From Lotus japonicus (lineage: Eukaryota > Streptophyta > Magnoliopsida > Fabales > Fabaceae): 64,000 bases of DNA. Below the pieces are notes generated by a model. It was not told the origin of the DNA. It did not search any database and saw only the letters and a program-made list of their open reading frames with translations. The translations under genes were made by a program, and so were the position numbers. Positions 22,780 to 34,478 of this stretch are shown here, piece by piece (position 1 is the first letter of the stretch; the number at the start of each line of letters is the position of its first letter). The stretch spans positions 7,194,501-7,258,500 of the forward strand of contig NC_080043.1 in assembly GCF_012489685.1 (NCBI RefSeq), in the 5' to 3' direction.

Positions 22780-23837
22780 TGATCGAGGCCGTACCCGATA
22801 CAAATAATTAATTTATAAAACTGTAGTAACTAGGAAGTGACTCCTAGGTCGTTTCCCAAGGATTATCGTTCGACGCAGATTCAATATTAAGAACCCTAAA
22901 CGCACACACACTGGGGGGGGGGGTTTGTGATTCAGTTCGAAAGATTAGCAGAAAGTAAAAACAGATTAATATGATAAGTAAAGACGGACGAATCCCTTCG
23001 TTCAGTATATCGCTGCTCAATCACGAGTATCTAAAGATCAATTCTTGTTATTAGTTTCCTAGTTCGTGAGAATTAATTAACTAAGCGATAACTAATTCAC
23101 AGATTCCTAAACTAAGCGATTAAGAATCCTTTACGCCCTAATATGAACTAAGCGAACATACATCATCTTCTAATTCGTGAACCTAAGGAATTAAGCAAAC
23201 CTAAGCCAGAAGTAGAGATGAAGAAAACTAATCATGCGAATTCTATTAAGCACTATACCTCAAGGGCGTGATATACTTTGCAAAGGAATTCGTTCGAAAG
23301 GAATTAGCCTTCCATGGATCGGGCGAATTCAACAATTATATTGGAGAAAGTAGGGAATAAAAGCATAAACCCTAGCAGCACTCTAATAATTACTGAAATT
23401 CGAAATTGCATAAAATAATAATGTAGAAGGTAAAGGTCCTTGTTTCTCTCAGCACAAACCCTTAAATAGGAGCTGAGATCACAAATCCTAATCAAAATCA
23501 AATCCTAAAAGATATCAAAATCAAATCCTAACAAATCCTAAAGATAGAGTTTTAAAATAACAACCTAAATAAGTTTGAATCTGAAAGATATCAAACTTAA
23601 TTTATTTCGAAATTAAATCCTAATATTTCCTAAAATACAATCTTCACTCCAGCACAATCAAATCTTCATTCCGCAATTCCCCAAAATGCCCTTGATGTCA
23701 AATAAAACTTGAAAATAAGAATAAACGTAATTAGACCAAATAATAGAAATCTCTATCAAGCAAGGTCAATTAATTACGAATAATCATTAATAATGACAAA
23801 TTAAGGCTATATAAAATGGGTTAAATATTGCTCATCA
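22780..23837 (-). repeat. Solo LTR, 1,058 bp, nested in Helitron 1
   Basis: TGATCGAGGCCG...TTGCTCATCA with TG/CA ends and an exact 5-bp TSD aagac (22775-22779 and 23838-23842). No internal retroelement domains, so this is a solo LTR. Orientation is judged minus from the TGATGAGCAATATTTAA start on that strand. It contains a cctaggtcgtttcccaagga block and an 11-G run at 22913-22923. Confidence 0.8.
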
Positions 23838-24299
23838 AAGACTAAAACCATTCATGTTCAATGGATTCACATGACCTAAGTTAGATAGAAATAAGGAATA
23901 GAAATTTTAGAGCCTTGAAGTTATGTTAGATATGCAAATTGTCCATCTTTAAACTTCATACGTGATAGAGTTCTATGGTGTCACAAGAATAGCATGAACA
24001 TATCACACTAATAACTTGTTCATCATGGAAAAAAACTTCATAATTTTCTTAATTTAAAAAAGGGAATAAGCCCAACATATTTATTCCCTCCAAAATCAAC
24101 CTAAGAAACAACCGTTAATAAATAAGAAGCATATTAACCAACAATAACTCAAAGGACATCAACATCTTTGTAAAAACTGAAGAAAAAAGTTTTTATCTTC
24201 TCATCCAGCAACTCATGAACCACAATTGTACCCCTGGCCCCACAGCAAAACTGAAAAATAGTTACTAACCTTGTTAGTCAAGCACAAAAAACATAAACT

Positions 24300-24600
24300 A
24301 ATCTCTGTCTTTATACATTGCCCTCAACCAATTCACTAACGAATTTACTAATATGGTTTTTCTTGATTGAAGCCTCAATTTTCACACCCTACAACAACAA
24401 AATCAATTTGAATTTAAATGAATGTAGGAACTGAAGAACACACAACTATAGATATAAAACAAAAATAAGACAAAGATATAACCTCTGCATCAATTAGGAC
24501 GAGATGAATAGCATATGGTCTTGAGGAATCACTTTCCATGTATCTCTGGCAAGGCATACGCTGCTGCAGAGGGGATTCACAGGTCCAGCTCTAAAAGACA
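24300..24600 (-). pseudogene. RPA1-like (DUF223) gene fragment carried by Helitron 1
   Basis: Two minus-strand exons: about 24600-24483, encoding CQRYMESDSSRPYAIHLVLI then DAE, and 24388-~24300, encoding GVKIEASIKKNHISKFVSEL then VEGNVYK. They are joined by a GT-AG intron that keeps frame (DAE|GVKIEAS). The pattern matches the first OB fold of plant replication protein A 70-kDa subunit-like (DUF223) proteins, a common passenger of plant Helitrons. The reading stops shortly after VYK and further exons were not recognised, so it is partial and presumably non-functional. Confidence 0.65.
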
Positions 24601-24609
24601 TCAGTATGA

Positions 24610-25975
24610 GTATCACTATAACTGGAATCAACAACTTCAGATGCAGTATCAATTGAGGATGAGGATGGTAAAACAAAAAAAAAGATGGGGAGTATTTATA
24701 GAGATTGAGAAGGGAAAATCCCATTACTCTATACCCTATAACCAGTAGGAGGTAATTTAAATTTAAATCTTAATAGGGTAGCTATTTGAATGATCAATGG
24801 AGTATGTCATGTTATTGGAATTTGGAAACGTGAAGAATGGTATAAAAGAAGCTAACCTGTTGTTACACAATTGGCTCCACCATTTCCTCCAGTACAATGC
24901 TCGACTGACATGAACCCTCACCAAACACGGAAGAACGCACCCTTCCATCTTCATCTGAAACAATCTTTCTGAAACTCACCTAAACACTGACTAAAAATCA
25001 AGAAGATGATGATATTCTCTGTCACCATGGTTGATCGGCGGTGCTAGGGATTGAACGGACCAGCAGTAAAGGCCATGATTAAGATTTAGACACAAGAGAA
25101 ATATCAGATATGAAGATACGTAGCAATGGAGCAAAAGCAATAGCAAAATCAAACCAGGATATGAGCAAGAACAACAAACAGACCGCACAACATTAGTATT
25201 TATAGACAAATACAAAGTGAGAAATCTAGGTCATTTAAAATTAAATCAATTGGAAGGATGCCAACAAGTAAATTGCTGGAACACTGGCAATACCAAACCT
25301 CTTGTACTAAGCTGACATCAAAACAGTGACCTGACAAAATTTGCTTCTAATTCTTCTCTTCTACTGACAAATAAAAGTTCTACTTCAACATAAAATTGTA
25401 ACAATTATCATTTTGATCAAGTAAAAAAGCATGGATTCAACAAAATAAAATTAAAACAAACGAAATCTTGCATCAATCACAATCACTGAAAACCCAAATC
25501 AAAGAAACTGACCTTCTCCTTCTGGAAACTACAACAACTACAATTGACCACCAACTGTTCCCAAAAATCAGAGAATATACAGTGAGAGAGCCTGCTAGAT
25601 ATGACGATCTTTGTCAAAATCAAACCGAAACCCACAGTCTTGACCTTCCACCAAACTATCTCCAACGCAGAACGTGAGATCATCAAAAGTACAAAGACTG
25701 AAGAGCAAAAGGGCTCAACACACTGTTCTCCTTCATTACAGATGCAGGCGATTCGGTCAAGGAAAAGTAAAAACGAAATGAAACACGCAATTAGGTCAGA
25801 AAGGGGAAAAAATCGACATCGAAGGAGAAGTAAAGCACGACGAAGGTGAGAGAGAACAAAAGAAACGTGAGAGAAATTAGGGTGGGGCCAACGATCTACT
25901 ATAAACCAAAGGCCAAGATTGATTCAGAATAAACAAAACAATTTAAATCAACGGTCAGGATTCAAACCTTTCTTA
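24610..25975. other. Helitron 1 5' region (read on minus), no gene recognised
   Basis: Mixed AT-rich sequence with short unconvincing ORFs on both strands. Near 25950 the minus strand has ACCGTTGATT, a motif often seen close to the 5' terminus of plant Helitrons. The nested LTR at 25981 separates it from the terminal TC. Confidence 0.35.
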
Positions 25976-25980
25976 GGAAT

Positions 25981-28900
25981 TGTAACACCCCGGTTTCTCA
26001 ACTGAGGAGTCACATTAGTAACCTAACAAAGTCTAAGGACCAATCTGCAATCTCTACAAATCCAGGGTATATTTTTTTTTTGAAAAACAACTAAACACTT
26101 CGGCTAAAAGGTTGGAAACATATCATAACTTTATTTAGATAACTTGTTTCCCGATATACAGTAACAATAGTTTACAATACCATAAGTAAGGTTCAGAATA
26201 AACATGCGCACTTTAACAGTGGCGGAAGCAAGGCTTTAATAACAGAGTTCTCATATAGAAAAGGAGACTCAAACATAGTTCACAAGAAGAGAAGCAAAGC
26301 TGCTTCTTACACCTATACTCCACCGCCTACAACCCGATCTCCAACTCGAGCAGCTAAGCTTCGGCGGAAGGATCTCCATCGCCTAATAGCGTTAAGCGTC
26401 CAAACAACAAGTAGCAAATAGAAAGGGTTAACTCCATGCAATTACCATGTATAAAAGAGAAAATCATGTTATTCAAATTTAATTACCTAGCATGGTAAAT
26501 GAACCAGCAACATAACTCAACTCATATATCAACAACTTAACATAGTTTAACTCAGATAATAATAATCTCAACAATGTAACATCAAATCAGATATCAATAA
26601 ACCAATACGAAAATCCAACAACATAGGGTCAGGTGTTAGTTCCCTATAATGCAACTATATGCTGCTACCAAAATGGATCGATCGGTAACGTCTCTCAAGA
26701 CGAGACAGACATGTGGAACGACAACCACTGAATGCCACTTAATATCGCCTCACAAGACGGGACAACCATGTGGAACGACAACCACTGGATGCCACTTAAT
26801 AACGCCACGAAGGACGGGACAGACATGTGGAACGACAACCACTGAATGCCACTTAATAACACCTCGAAAGACGGGACAGACATGTGGAACGACAACCACT
26901 GAATGCCACTTAATAACGCCTCGAAAGACGGGACAGACATGTGGAACGACAACCACTGAATGCCACTTAATAACGCCTCGAAAGACGGGACAACCATGTG
27001 GAACGACAACCACTGAATGCCACTTAATAACGCCTCGAAAGACGGGACAGACATGTGGAACGACAACCATTGAATGCCACTTAATAACGCCTCGAAAGAC
27101 GGGACAACCATGTGGAACGACAACCACTGGATGCCACTTAATAACGCCTCGAAAGACGGGACAGACATGTGGAACGACAACCACTGAATGCCACTTAGTT
27201 CAGCCCTATATGCCAAAATCAATCAACAATAATCACGTCTTATCCACTTGAAAGCAGTAATGACGGAAACCAGTAAACGGCCGAAGCCTCTCAGAAAACG
27301 GAGACACACGTCTCAATAAGTTTACTCGGCCGAAGCCTTCAGAAAACATTTGGCACAAGCCTCAAAAACAGTCAACATAAGCAAGCATACAACATTGCAA
27401 GCATAATAATCATAATCCAGTGCCAATCAATATAAACATCTTCATCTCAAACGCAAGCAGTGCGATAAAAGCAGGCAAGACTCAAATGACGCTCTAAAAC
27501 TGAGTTACCCTTACCTTCGTGAGTAGAAGTTGTGCATGGAAATTGCGAACCTAGAACAAAGAAAACACATTCATCAACACGAGCTTCACTAGGAGTAACA
27601 CGATCTACTAATACTAATCGAAATCGTAAAGAAAGCCTCTAAAGCTTCAGAGTTCCTATTTAGGCACAAATTGACAACGGAGACTTCGTTCGCTAAAATG
27701 AGCATAACTCGAGCTACAGAACTCGGAATGACACGAAACCGGCGCCAAAATTTCGACAATTGAAAGAGCTACGCAATGGCTCAGGTTATAGAGACCCAAA
27801 AATTATTTTTGGACACGGTACCCAAGCAATTAGGTTTCGGCCACTATGGAAAATAGGGTTTTCGAACTTTTTCTTCGATCTAAATCAATTCCTAGGTATT
27901 CTTAGGCGATATCTAGGCCAGGGAAACTCTCAGAAAAATTATCGGGTCGAAAACTGTCGCAGGGGTATTTTGGTCAATATTTTTAGCTCGGAAACTCAAA
28001 ATCAGAATTTCGAAAAACAAATTGGATGAGCGTGATCCTAACGACATTTATAACAACTAATCCTACTGACGCTAAGCTCAGTCGTGAATTTTCAGCTTAA
28101 AGAACATAACTTTACCCAGAAATGGGTTTTTCCAACAGAAATTGATCCCGGCGGCATTTCGGCGACATTCAGCAGAAAACAACCGGATATTCACGCTCTA
28201 GAGCACATAGGCAATAAGTTTAGACACTGAAATCAGCTTATTTGGACAGTTTTACAAAAAGCTCAAAACTTTGAGCACATAAAGACATAGAGAAGAGCGA
28301 CAGAATTGACGATCAGAAGTAAGGAATAGCATCAGTACCTCGATGTCTACGCGTAGCAACGAATGGAACGACGATCGGTCAAGAATTGGAAAAAAAATCA
28401 CTTTTCCTCCTTTCCTCCAAGAGCTCTCGGCCGTGTGTGTGTTTGTGACTTTTTTTTGTTTTTTTTTTTCATTTTTCAAAGTATATATAGGAAATTGAAA
28501 ACGTGAGAAAATGATTATTTCGCGATTCCGATTTTTCCTACTGATTCCAACGTATTTTAGACACGATATTCTTCCCGCTGAATCTTCTAATTCTTCAAAG
28601 AAATATCAGTATGATTTTTGGTTTTCGAGGCTTGTTTTTTAATGTTTACCGGCTTAAAATGCACTTTATGATTTTGACCTCGGATGCAGAAACTTCCTTC
28701 TGAAGAAAGATTTGGAACGTCGATTAGAGTGGGCGAACGCGGATGAAATCTTTATTTGAAGCTCCGAATAGAAAAAGTCTTCATCGTCCGTTGATTTTAG
28801 GTTTCTTGAACTATCAGTGATTTAGTTTCGGCAAACTTCCGAGAATTGGAATCGGACGTTCGTACATTCCAGGGTTTCGTATCGAAACGCTTAACATGGA

Positions 28901-29114
28901 AGGATTAAGAGAAGTTCTAACACTTCTCTGAAGATTTTTGGAATTAGTTTCCATCGTGTCCTTAAGTGTAAATTAGTCGTTTACTAACGTTTTCTTCTTC
29001 ATAATACTAATCCAAACATTAAACGAAAGTCAAGTTCCTCTCACGCTTACACAGAGTCTTATGCGTGAGCTGGAAATTATTTATTTATTTAATTCTAAAA
29101 TTTTGGGTCTTACA
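25981..29114 (-). repeat. Solo LTR, 3,134 bp, of a Gypsy-like family (minus orientation)
   Basis: TGTAACACCCCGG...GGGTCTTACA flanked by the exact 5-bp TSD ggaat (25976-25980, 29115-29119). There are no internal retroelement domains. Orientation comes from a relative at 47955-51154. There, TGTAAGACCC is the promoter-bearing U3 end, and the opposite end, ...GGGGCGTTACA, is followed by a TGGTATCAGAGC primer site. It therefore reads 29114 to 25981. It contains a 57-bp minisatellite (26690-27200). Solo LTRs arise by recombination between the two LTRs of a full element. Confidence 0.85.
26690..27200. repeat. 57-bp minisatellite within the solo LTR
   Basis: About nine units of cgcctcgaaagacgggacag, acatgtggaacgacaaccac and tgaatgccacttaataa. 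Because 57 is a multiple of three, long ORFs appear on both strands (plus 26649-27251, minus 26695-27222). These are artefacts of the repeat. A related array sits in the palindromic element at 49555-50045. Confidence 0.85.
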
Positions 29115-29154
29115 GGAATAGTGATTTCAAGGGATAATTTTAAGTAGTAGTAGA

Positions 29155-29550
29155 TATTGACAAAAAAAAATTAAATGTAAAGAGAAATAGGGAATTATGT
29201 TAAATAATATGTGATGTGATATGATAAAAATATAAAATGCACAAGAAAAAATGTTCAATAATAGAAAGTGAAGTGTGAATTAATCATTAGTATCCTACTA
29301 TGCCACACAATGATCTCTCTGTCTCCAACTAAACATTAAAAAATGAAAGAAAGAAAATGATCCAATATCACAGTCACACAGTCACAGTCACAGAAAGGCA
29401 TCATTAAATCAAGTCTACTTTCCAATCTATCAGCACCAAACCCTACACAGACAACAAAAATAGTGTTCTTTTCTCACTTGTCCTTAGTAAAAGTTTTATC
29501 CTAGCTACAAGAATGGGTTTGCATTTGCAGTTGTAGTTGTAGTTGTAGTA
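29155..29550 (+). other. 5' flank of the NRG2-like gene
   Basis: AT-rich promoter and probable 5' UTR. A cagtcaca-type microsatellite lies at 29370-29396 and gttgtagttgtagttgtagt directly before the ATG. No unambiguous TATA box. Confidence 0.4.
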
Positions 29551-30598
29551 ATGGGTTGCACGGCGTCCAAGTTGGAAAACGAGGAAACCGTGCGCCGCTG
29601 CAAGGAGCGCTGCCGTCTTATGAGGGACGCCGTCTACGCGCGCTACCACCTCGCCACGGCGCACTCCGACTACTGCCGCTCCCTCCGCCTCACCGGCGAC
29701 GCGCTCTGCACCTTCGCTGCCGGTGAGCCCCTCGCCGTCGCCGGCAACACCCCCGCCGTCTTCATCAACACAAACAACGTTCCACCACAACCACCTCCTC
29801 CTTCCTCCGCCGCCGCCGGCCAACCACGCGCCGTCTTGCTCAAAACTAAGAGCAATCCCACGCCGCCACGTCATCATCCTCCTCCTACCGCTGCCGTTCC
29901 TCGCCGTCGTCGTAATCCGCCGCCGAAGCTCCCTCACATCCTCTCCGAATCGAGCCTCTGTTCCACGCCGAGAAGCCAATCGTCGAGTTACTCGTTCTTC
30001 CCAACCGCGCAACAAGCTCCCTCCATAGCTTCGGAAACATCCTCAGTTTGGGATTGGGAAAATTTCTACCCTCCGCCGTCTCCGCCAGGCTCCGATTACT
30101 TCCGGCACCGTTCCGATCCTAAAACTCCCAAACCAGAAACGGCTCATTCCGAATCAGATTCAGCATACAACTTGTTCCACTCCAAATATCACCGTGAGAA
30201 TCGCAAAATTGAGAACGCGAACATCGATTCTCGACAACACCGCGAGGGTTCCGAACACGATTTCTTCCCGGAACGCGAACCAGTTCGCACGCAGGGGGAG
30301 CCGGAGGAGGTTCTGTGCAGCGAGTGGGGCGACCGCGATAGCTTCTGCACGAACTCCTCATCCGATGAGGAGGAAGAAGAACGAGAAATCTCCGGTTCGG
30401 CGAGGGCGGAGCCGGTCTCCGGCGGTATTGCTCCGGCGGCGGAGAAGGAGAAGGTGGCGGTGAGGCATAGGGATTTGAAGGAGATTGTTGAGGCGGTTAA
30501 GGAGAATTTTGAGAAGGCTGCGGTCGCCGGAGATCAGTTATCGGATTTGCTCGAGATCGGCAGGGATCAACTTGATCGGAGTTTCAAGCAATTAAAGA
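29551..30598 (+). CDS. NRG2-like DUF630/DUF632 protein, exon 1 of 4
   Basis: Exon 1 of a 747-residue protein: join(29551..30598, 30905..31089, 32856..33079, 34479..35265), 2,244 nt, divisible by three. It begins MGCTASKLENEE, a typical N-myristoylation/Cys-3 palmitoylation signal. This leads into DUF630 (residues 1-60, RCKERCRLMRDAVYARYHLA, HSDYCRSLRLTG). A low-complexity Pro/Ser-rich and acidic middle follows, and DUF632 starts near residue 304 (RHRDLKEIVEAVKENFEKAA). Relatives include NITRATE REGULATORY GENE 2 and rice REL2, membrane- or nucleus-associated regulators of nitrate response and leaf form. The donor is AAAGA|GTAAGC, and the K codon is split across the intron. The exon is GC-rich compared with its surroundings. 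Confidence 0.88.
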
Positions 30599-30904
30599 GT
30601 AAGCTTTCTAGTCTAGGGTTTAACAGGGTGTTTGGTTACTCAGAAAGTGCGGGAAATTTTTAAATCAATTAATTTTTTTGAAAAAATTAAGTAGTTTATA
30701 TAATTCTTATTTAATATTTTTCATTTTTACCAACTTTGATTTCTCATTAGTAAAGTCTCGTGTTCGAGTCTTGTGGATGGAAAAACCTCTAAAGTTAGTT
30801 CCATCATGAGCTGAACGTTTCAGCTCGAACAAAATTGTCTCAGATAAATAGACACCTGTCTTAAAAAAATTAATATTTTTGATTATTTTGATATTTGAAT
30901 GCAG

Positions 30905-31089
30905 AAACTGTGCACCACTCGAGTAGTTTACTGAGCAAACTGAACTCAAGGTGGACCTCAAAACCGCCATTGGTGGTTAAGTACCGGTTTGATACCGGTT
31001 CACTTGATAAACCGGGCGGTCCGATGAGTTTGTGCTCCACTTTGGACCGGCTTTTGGCATGGGAGAAGAAGCTCTATCTTGAAGTGAAG
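30905..31089 (+). CDS. NRG2-like DUF630/DUF632 protein, exon 2
   Basis: Acceptor GCAG|AA; the split lysine codon is completed and followed by [20 protein letters not shown] and then VVKYRFD, diagnostic of DUF632 proteins. It ends [12 protein letters not shown] before |GTAATG in phase 0. Intron 1 is 306 bp and holds a B-box-like gttcgagtc repeat fragment but nothing more definite. Confidence 0.88.
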
Positions 31090-31653
31090 GTAATGTTTTC
31101 GAGGGTACTTTTGTCTTTTTGATAAAAGTTTATTTTTGGGGAGGATAAAAAGGTGAAGGAAAATGAGTTGATGACAGTAGTAGTACCCTCGTGTGGGGTG
31201 TAGTGGTGGGAACTTCAATGAGGCTCTTTCGTTGAATTTGACTCAGGAATACATTGATTACTGTGTCTTTGTTAAATCATTGAAATTGAAGTTGCCCTTA
31301 CCTCATTTTGTCCTTTGCTATGCCAATGGAGGCAATGCGCTACCTGCTGGCTGCATGTTTCATTGAATTTTAATTCATCCACTCATGATTTTTTTCATCT
31401 GACTTCCACCTAGTTTTTTAACCTATTTCTATCTTTCTTTTTTTCCTAATACATCACATATTATATCTCTTTTTTCTTTTCTTCTTATAATTCCTTTGTT
31501 ATGTCTTGCAAATGTAAGTGTGAAAGAAAGTTGTCCTAATTCTCTGACACTCAGAAGTAAAAGGGGTGAGTTATAATGAGTATTTTAAAAGTATTAGTTA
31601 AACAGTTTAGAAATAAAAATATTTATTGAATACTATGATATTCAAAAACTATA

Positions 31654-31921
31654 TTCCTTCCGTTCCTATTTAACTATCCAGGAAGAGAAGAAACACACAT
31701 ATGAAGGAGTGTAATTAATTTTGTTACTTTTCATAAAAGTATTATTTGATTTCCTATTTCACCCTTTAAAATGTATACTATTATATTTCCTCATTTATTG
31801 TTCCTGCAATGACATTTCTTGGAAAAACGTTATTTAATGTTCTCTTGAAACTCTAAGTGGACAGATATATATGAACAAAATTTTTTCTTCAAAGTAGACA
31901 GTTAATAAGAAACGGAGGGAG
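31654..31921. mobile_element. Stowaway-like MITE in intron 2 of the NRG2-like gene
   Basis: Left end TA|TTCCTTCCGTTCCTATTTAA and right end TTAATAAGAAACGGAGGGAG|TA form the ctccctccgt-type TIR of plant Stowaway (Tc1/mariner) MITEs, with TA duplications at 31652-31653 and 31922-31923. About 268 bp, AT-rich, non-coding. Confidence 0.8.
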
Positions 31922-32855
31922 TATTTATTTCTTAGCTAAACCTCCTAAGGTATTATTTTATGATTTGTCATGATAAGTTATGATTTTTATAAAAATAATA
32001 ATGAATAACATTTTATTCAAGCAATTTTAAATATCCTTAAAATCATATTTTTTTAGATACAAAGTATGAACTTTTTGTCAATTAGTAGATAGCTAGACTA
32101 CATAAGCATTAGTCTAGTGTTCGATACGATTCTTGAGTGGTTTATATGAAGAACGATTTGTTAGAAGAAATTTACTCTCACCTAATATGATCTCAAAGCC
32201 TAAAGGAGATTAGTCTTATGTCTTTCGGCCGTGAGCCATTTAAACACTTTATTTTCATTGGTTGGTTGAAAGAAAAAGGCTAGAGACTCTCTTCAACACT
32301 ATCCTTTCAACACTCTTTCATTGTTGAAATTTACTGGTCCATTAAAAATATAGGTCTCGTTTTCAATTTAGTTGCTACTTGCAATGAAAGCGTGTTTAAA
32401 AGAGTGAGTGTTACTAATACTCCACTTAGTTGAAATTTATGTAAGTCATTAAATTGAAAGTGCAGCTTTAGTGGGCATTACCTAAATTTCAACTAATCAT
32501 TGACAACCTCAAAAAAGTGTTAAAACGAGTGTTTTAGTATTTTTCTTACTTAGAATATTTAGTTGCTTATAAAAAAATTGCCCTGCGTGTGATTCATTGG
32601 TCACATCCAATTGCCATTATGCTGATAGGATAGGCTGTGAAAGTTGGACAAAGATTTTTCTGGACTATACTGTATTTAAATTGCTTGCCAGAAGTGGAAA
32701 AAAATTGCATTGTATAGAGTGTTGATTATGGATGCTTGGAATTTCCATTACTAAACCGAAGTTAGGTGGTTATGTCCCATTTATTTTTAGCTAAACCATA
32801 TGCACTTTTGGAACTGTGTGCTGAATCATACTACAAAACTTGCATTCTTATTTAG

Positions 32856-33079
32856 GCTAGAGAAGGTGTGAAGATTGAGCATGAGAAGAAGTTATCAGCT
32901 TTGCAGAGCCAGGAATCCAAGGGGGGTGATGAAGCAAAGCTAGATAAAACAAAGACTTCCATAACAAGATTACAGTCACTAATTGTTGTCACGTCTCAGG
33001 CTGTGTCTACCACCTCAGCTGCCATTGATGGCCTTAGGGACTCTGATCTTGTTCCTCAACTTGTTGAGCTCTGTCATAG
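32856..33079 (+). CDS. NRG2-like DUF630/DUF632 protein, exon 3
   Basis: Starts [17 protein letters not shown] after TTTAG| in phase 0 and ends [10 protein letters not shown] plus two bases of an Arg codon before |GTACCC. The coiled-coil-like charged stretch and the VPQLVELC ending are standard for DUF632. Intron 2 (1,766 bp) carries the Stowaway MITE. Near 32090-32240 it also has sequence that looks like a diverged dispersed repeat. Confidence 0.87.
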
Positions 33080-33855
33080 GTACCCTCTCTTCATTCTGTA
33101 GTTCATTTACTCATAGAATTACAAGGCATTTAAATATTCAAGATCTTAAAGTACTAAGATTAGACCACTTATCAACAAGGACATGTAGCTAAAGTTTTGA
33201 CATTCAATTATGGGCATTTAAATCGTATAGGAGATTATTGAATTGTCATTCGTACTGCCATAAATGAGTGACTTTAATAAATTCATTGGGCCCTGAAAAA
33301 TTTCAAATATGAGAAAGAGAAAAGAAAGAGGGACTCTTTTGTCAACTTTGACCCAGTGTTAGTCCTATGCCTCACTTTATGGATTAAATGAGACATTCTG
33401 AGACTTTATGATCTGGTATGCTAGTTTTGGATCACAGAATCTGTGATGTTGTCGTTGAAAAACATTATGGGTCTGGTACCACACTTGCTTCATCAGCTCT
33501 GTGCAAGTGCATGTGCCTCTTGTACTAGATTGTCCAACTACTACCTAGCACTTGTAATCAAACCTTTGCTAGCTATTGCACCTTCAAAATCTTGGGTCAT
33601 TTTCAGGGGTTGTATATCTTACTCCACAGGGTTATAAGCTCGTTCTTGGTCTGACAATAGGATTATTGATATAAGTTCAAGTATAAAATGAACTCACTTA
33701 TTTTAAACACTATCGGTCCACTGGAATAAGGTAAGATAACCTCATGGACAATCTCCATTTTTCAATTTCAGGGCCCATTTAAGTAAATATAACTGACTGA
33801 TGGAGTTAGTTATATTAAAGTAATAATGGCATTATGGTATAAATATAACCCTTAA

Positions 33856-34131
33856 GGCTATATTTGGGAGTTTTTGTGGGAGGGAAGGTGGGAGCTTTTG
33901 AGGGGAAGGGAGGTAAGCCCTCCCCTTTGGAAGTTCAAAATTTCACAAACCCCTCAATTTGGGGTAATTTCACAAAATAACTAAATGAGAGTCTTGATGG
34001 GTCTTGGATGGTTTTTCAAAATTCTCCAAACCCTCTCCCCCTTCTAAAAAAACTATACACAAGGGGAGAACTTCTCATAAGCCTCAACTTTCCCTTCATT
34101 CCCCTCCAATATTCAACTTGCAAAAATAGCC
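33856..34131. mobile_element. PIF/Harbinger (Tourist-like) MITE in intron 3
   Basis: Ends GGCTATATTTGGGAG and the inverted ...GCAAAAATAGCC are imperfect TIRs, flanked by TAA on both sides (33853-33855, 34132-34134), the 3-bp target of PIF/Harbinger elements. 276 bp, GGGAGG-rich on the left and CCCCTCC-rich on the right, so the transcript could fold. Confidence 0.65.
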
Positions 34132-34478
34132 TAAGTTGATTGTCATAAACTTTTGAACTAGTAGCGATGGGCTATAAATTGAATCAAAATATACCAACCA
34201 TTATTGTTATTGTTTTACTATTCATCCATTTTACTTATTGTTTCCCAATCAATAGCTAGTGCCAATGTGGCTCTTGTATATGAGATTGAAGGATTGTAAG
34301 TAAACATGGTAGCATGATTCTTGGTAATTCAGCTGTGTCATCTAATTGATCATGTGTGCTACAATTCAGATTTGAATATGAACTTATTTACTCAATAATT
34401 TTGAACTGATAATATATATAAAGATGTGGTTGCCTGCTCTCAGATTGTTATCTTATATCTGTGATATGCGAAATGTAG

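Larger units (their letters stand above)
16502..29154 (-). mobile_element. Probable Helitron (minus orientation) with nested solo LTRs
   Basis: The plus strand starts A|CTAGGATTTTTGCCCGTCT. Read on the minus strand this is a Helitron 3' end: a GC-rich hairpin (stem bases 16521-16526 and 16530-16535), about 15 nt, then CTAG, next to a host T. The opposite end, on the minus strand TCTACTACTACTTAAAATTA (29154 downward), has the TC start and TACTACTA-like sequence of plant Helitron 5' ends, next to a host A. An ACCGTTGATT motif lies shortly inside. Removing two nested solo LTRs leaves about 8.5 kb. It carries an RPA1-like fragment, a usual cargo of plant Helitrons, and laccase exons. No Rep/helicase was found, so it is non-autonomous. 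The 5' border is less certain than the 3' border. Confidence 0.6.

Noticed and set aside
22913..22923. 11-G run as a functional element
   Set aside because: A simple homopolymer inside a solo LTR; it may also be a length-unstable sequencing site.
26649..27251. 200-codon ORF (and minus-strand 175/144-codon ORFs) as a repeat protein gene
   Set aside because: Pure translation of a 57-bp non-coding minisatellite inside a solo LTR; several frames are open on both strands for the same reason.
30740..30780. tRNA gene in intron 1 (gttcgagtc)
   Set aside because: B-box-like text only; no cloverleaf stems can be drawn. At best a SINE scrap.
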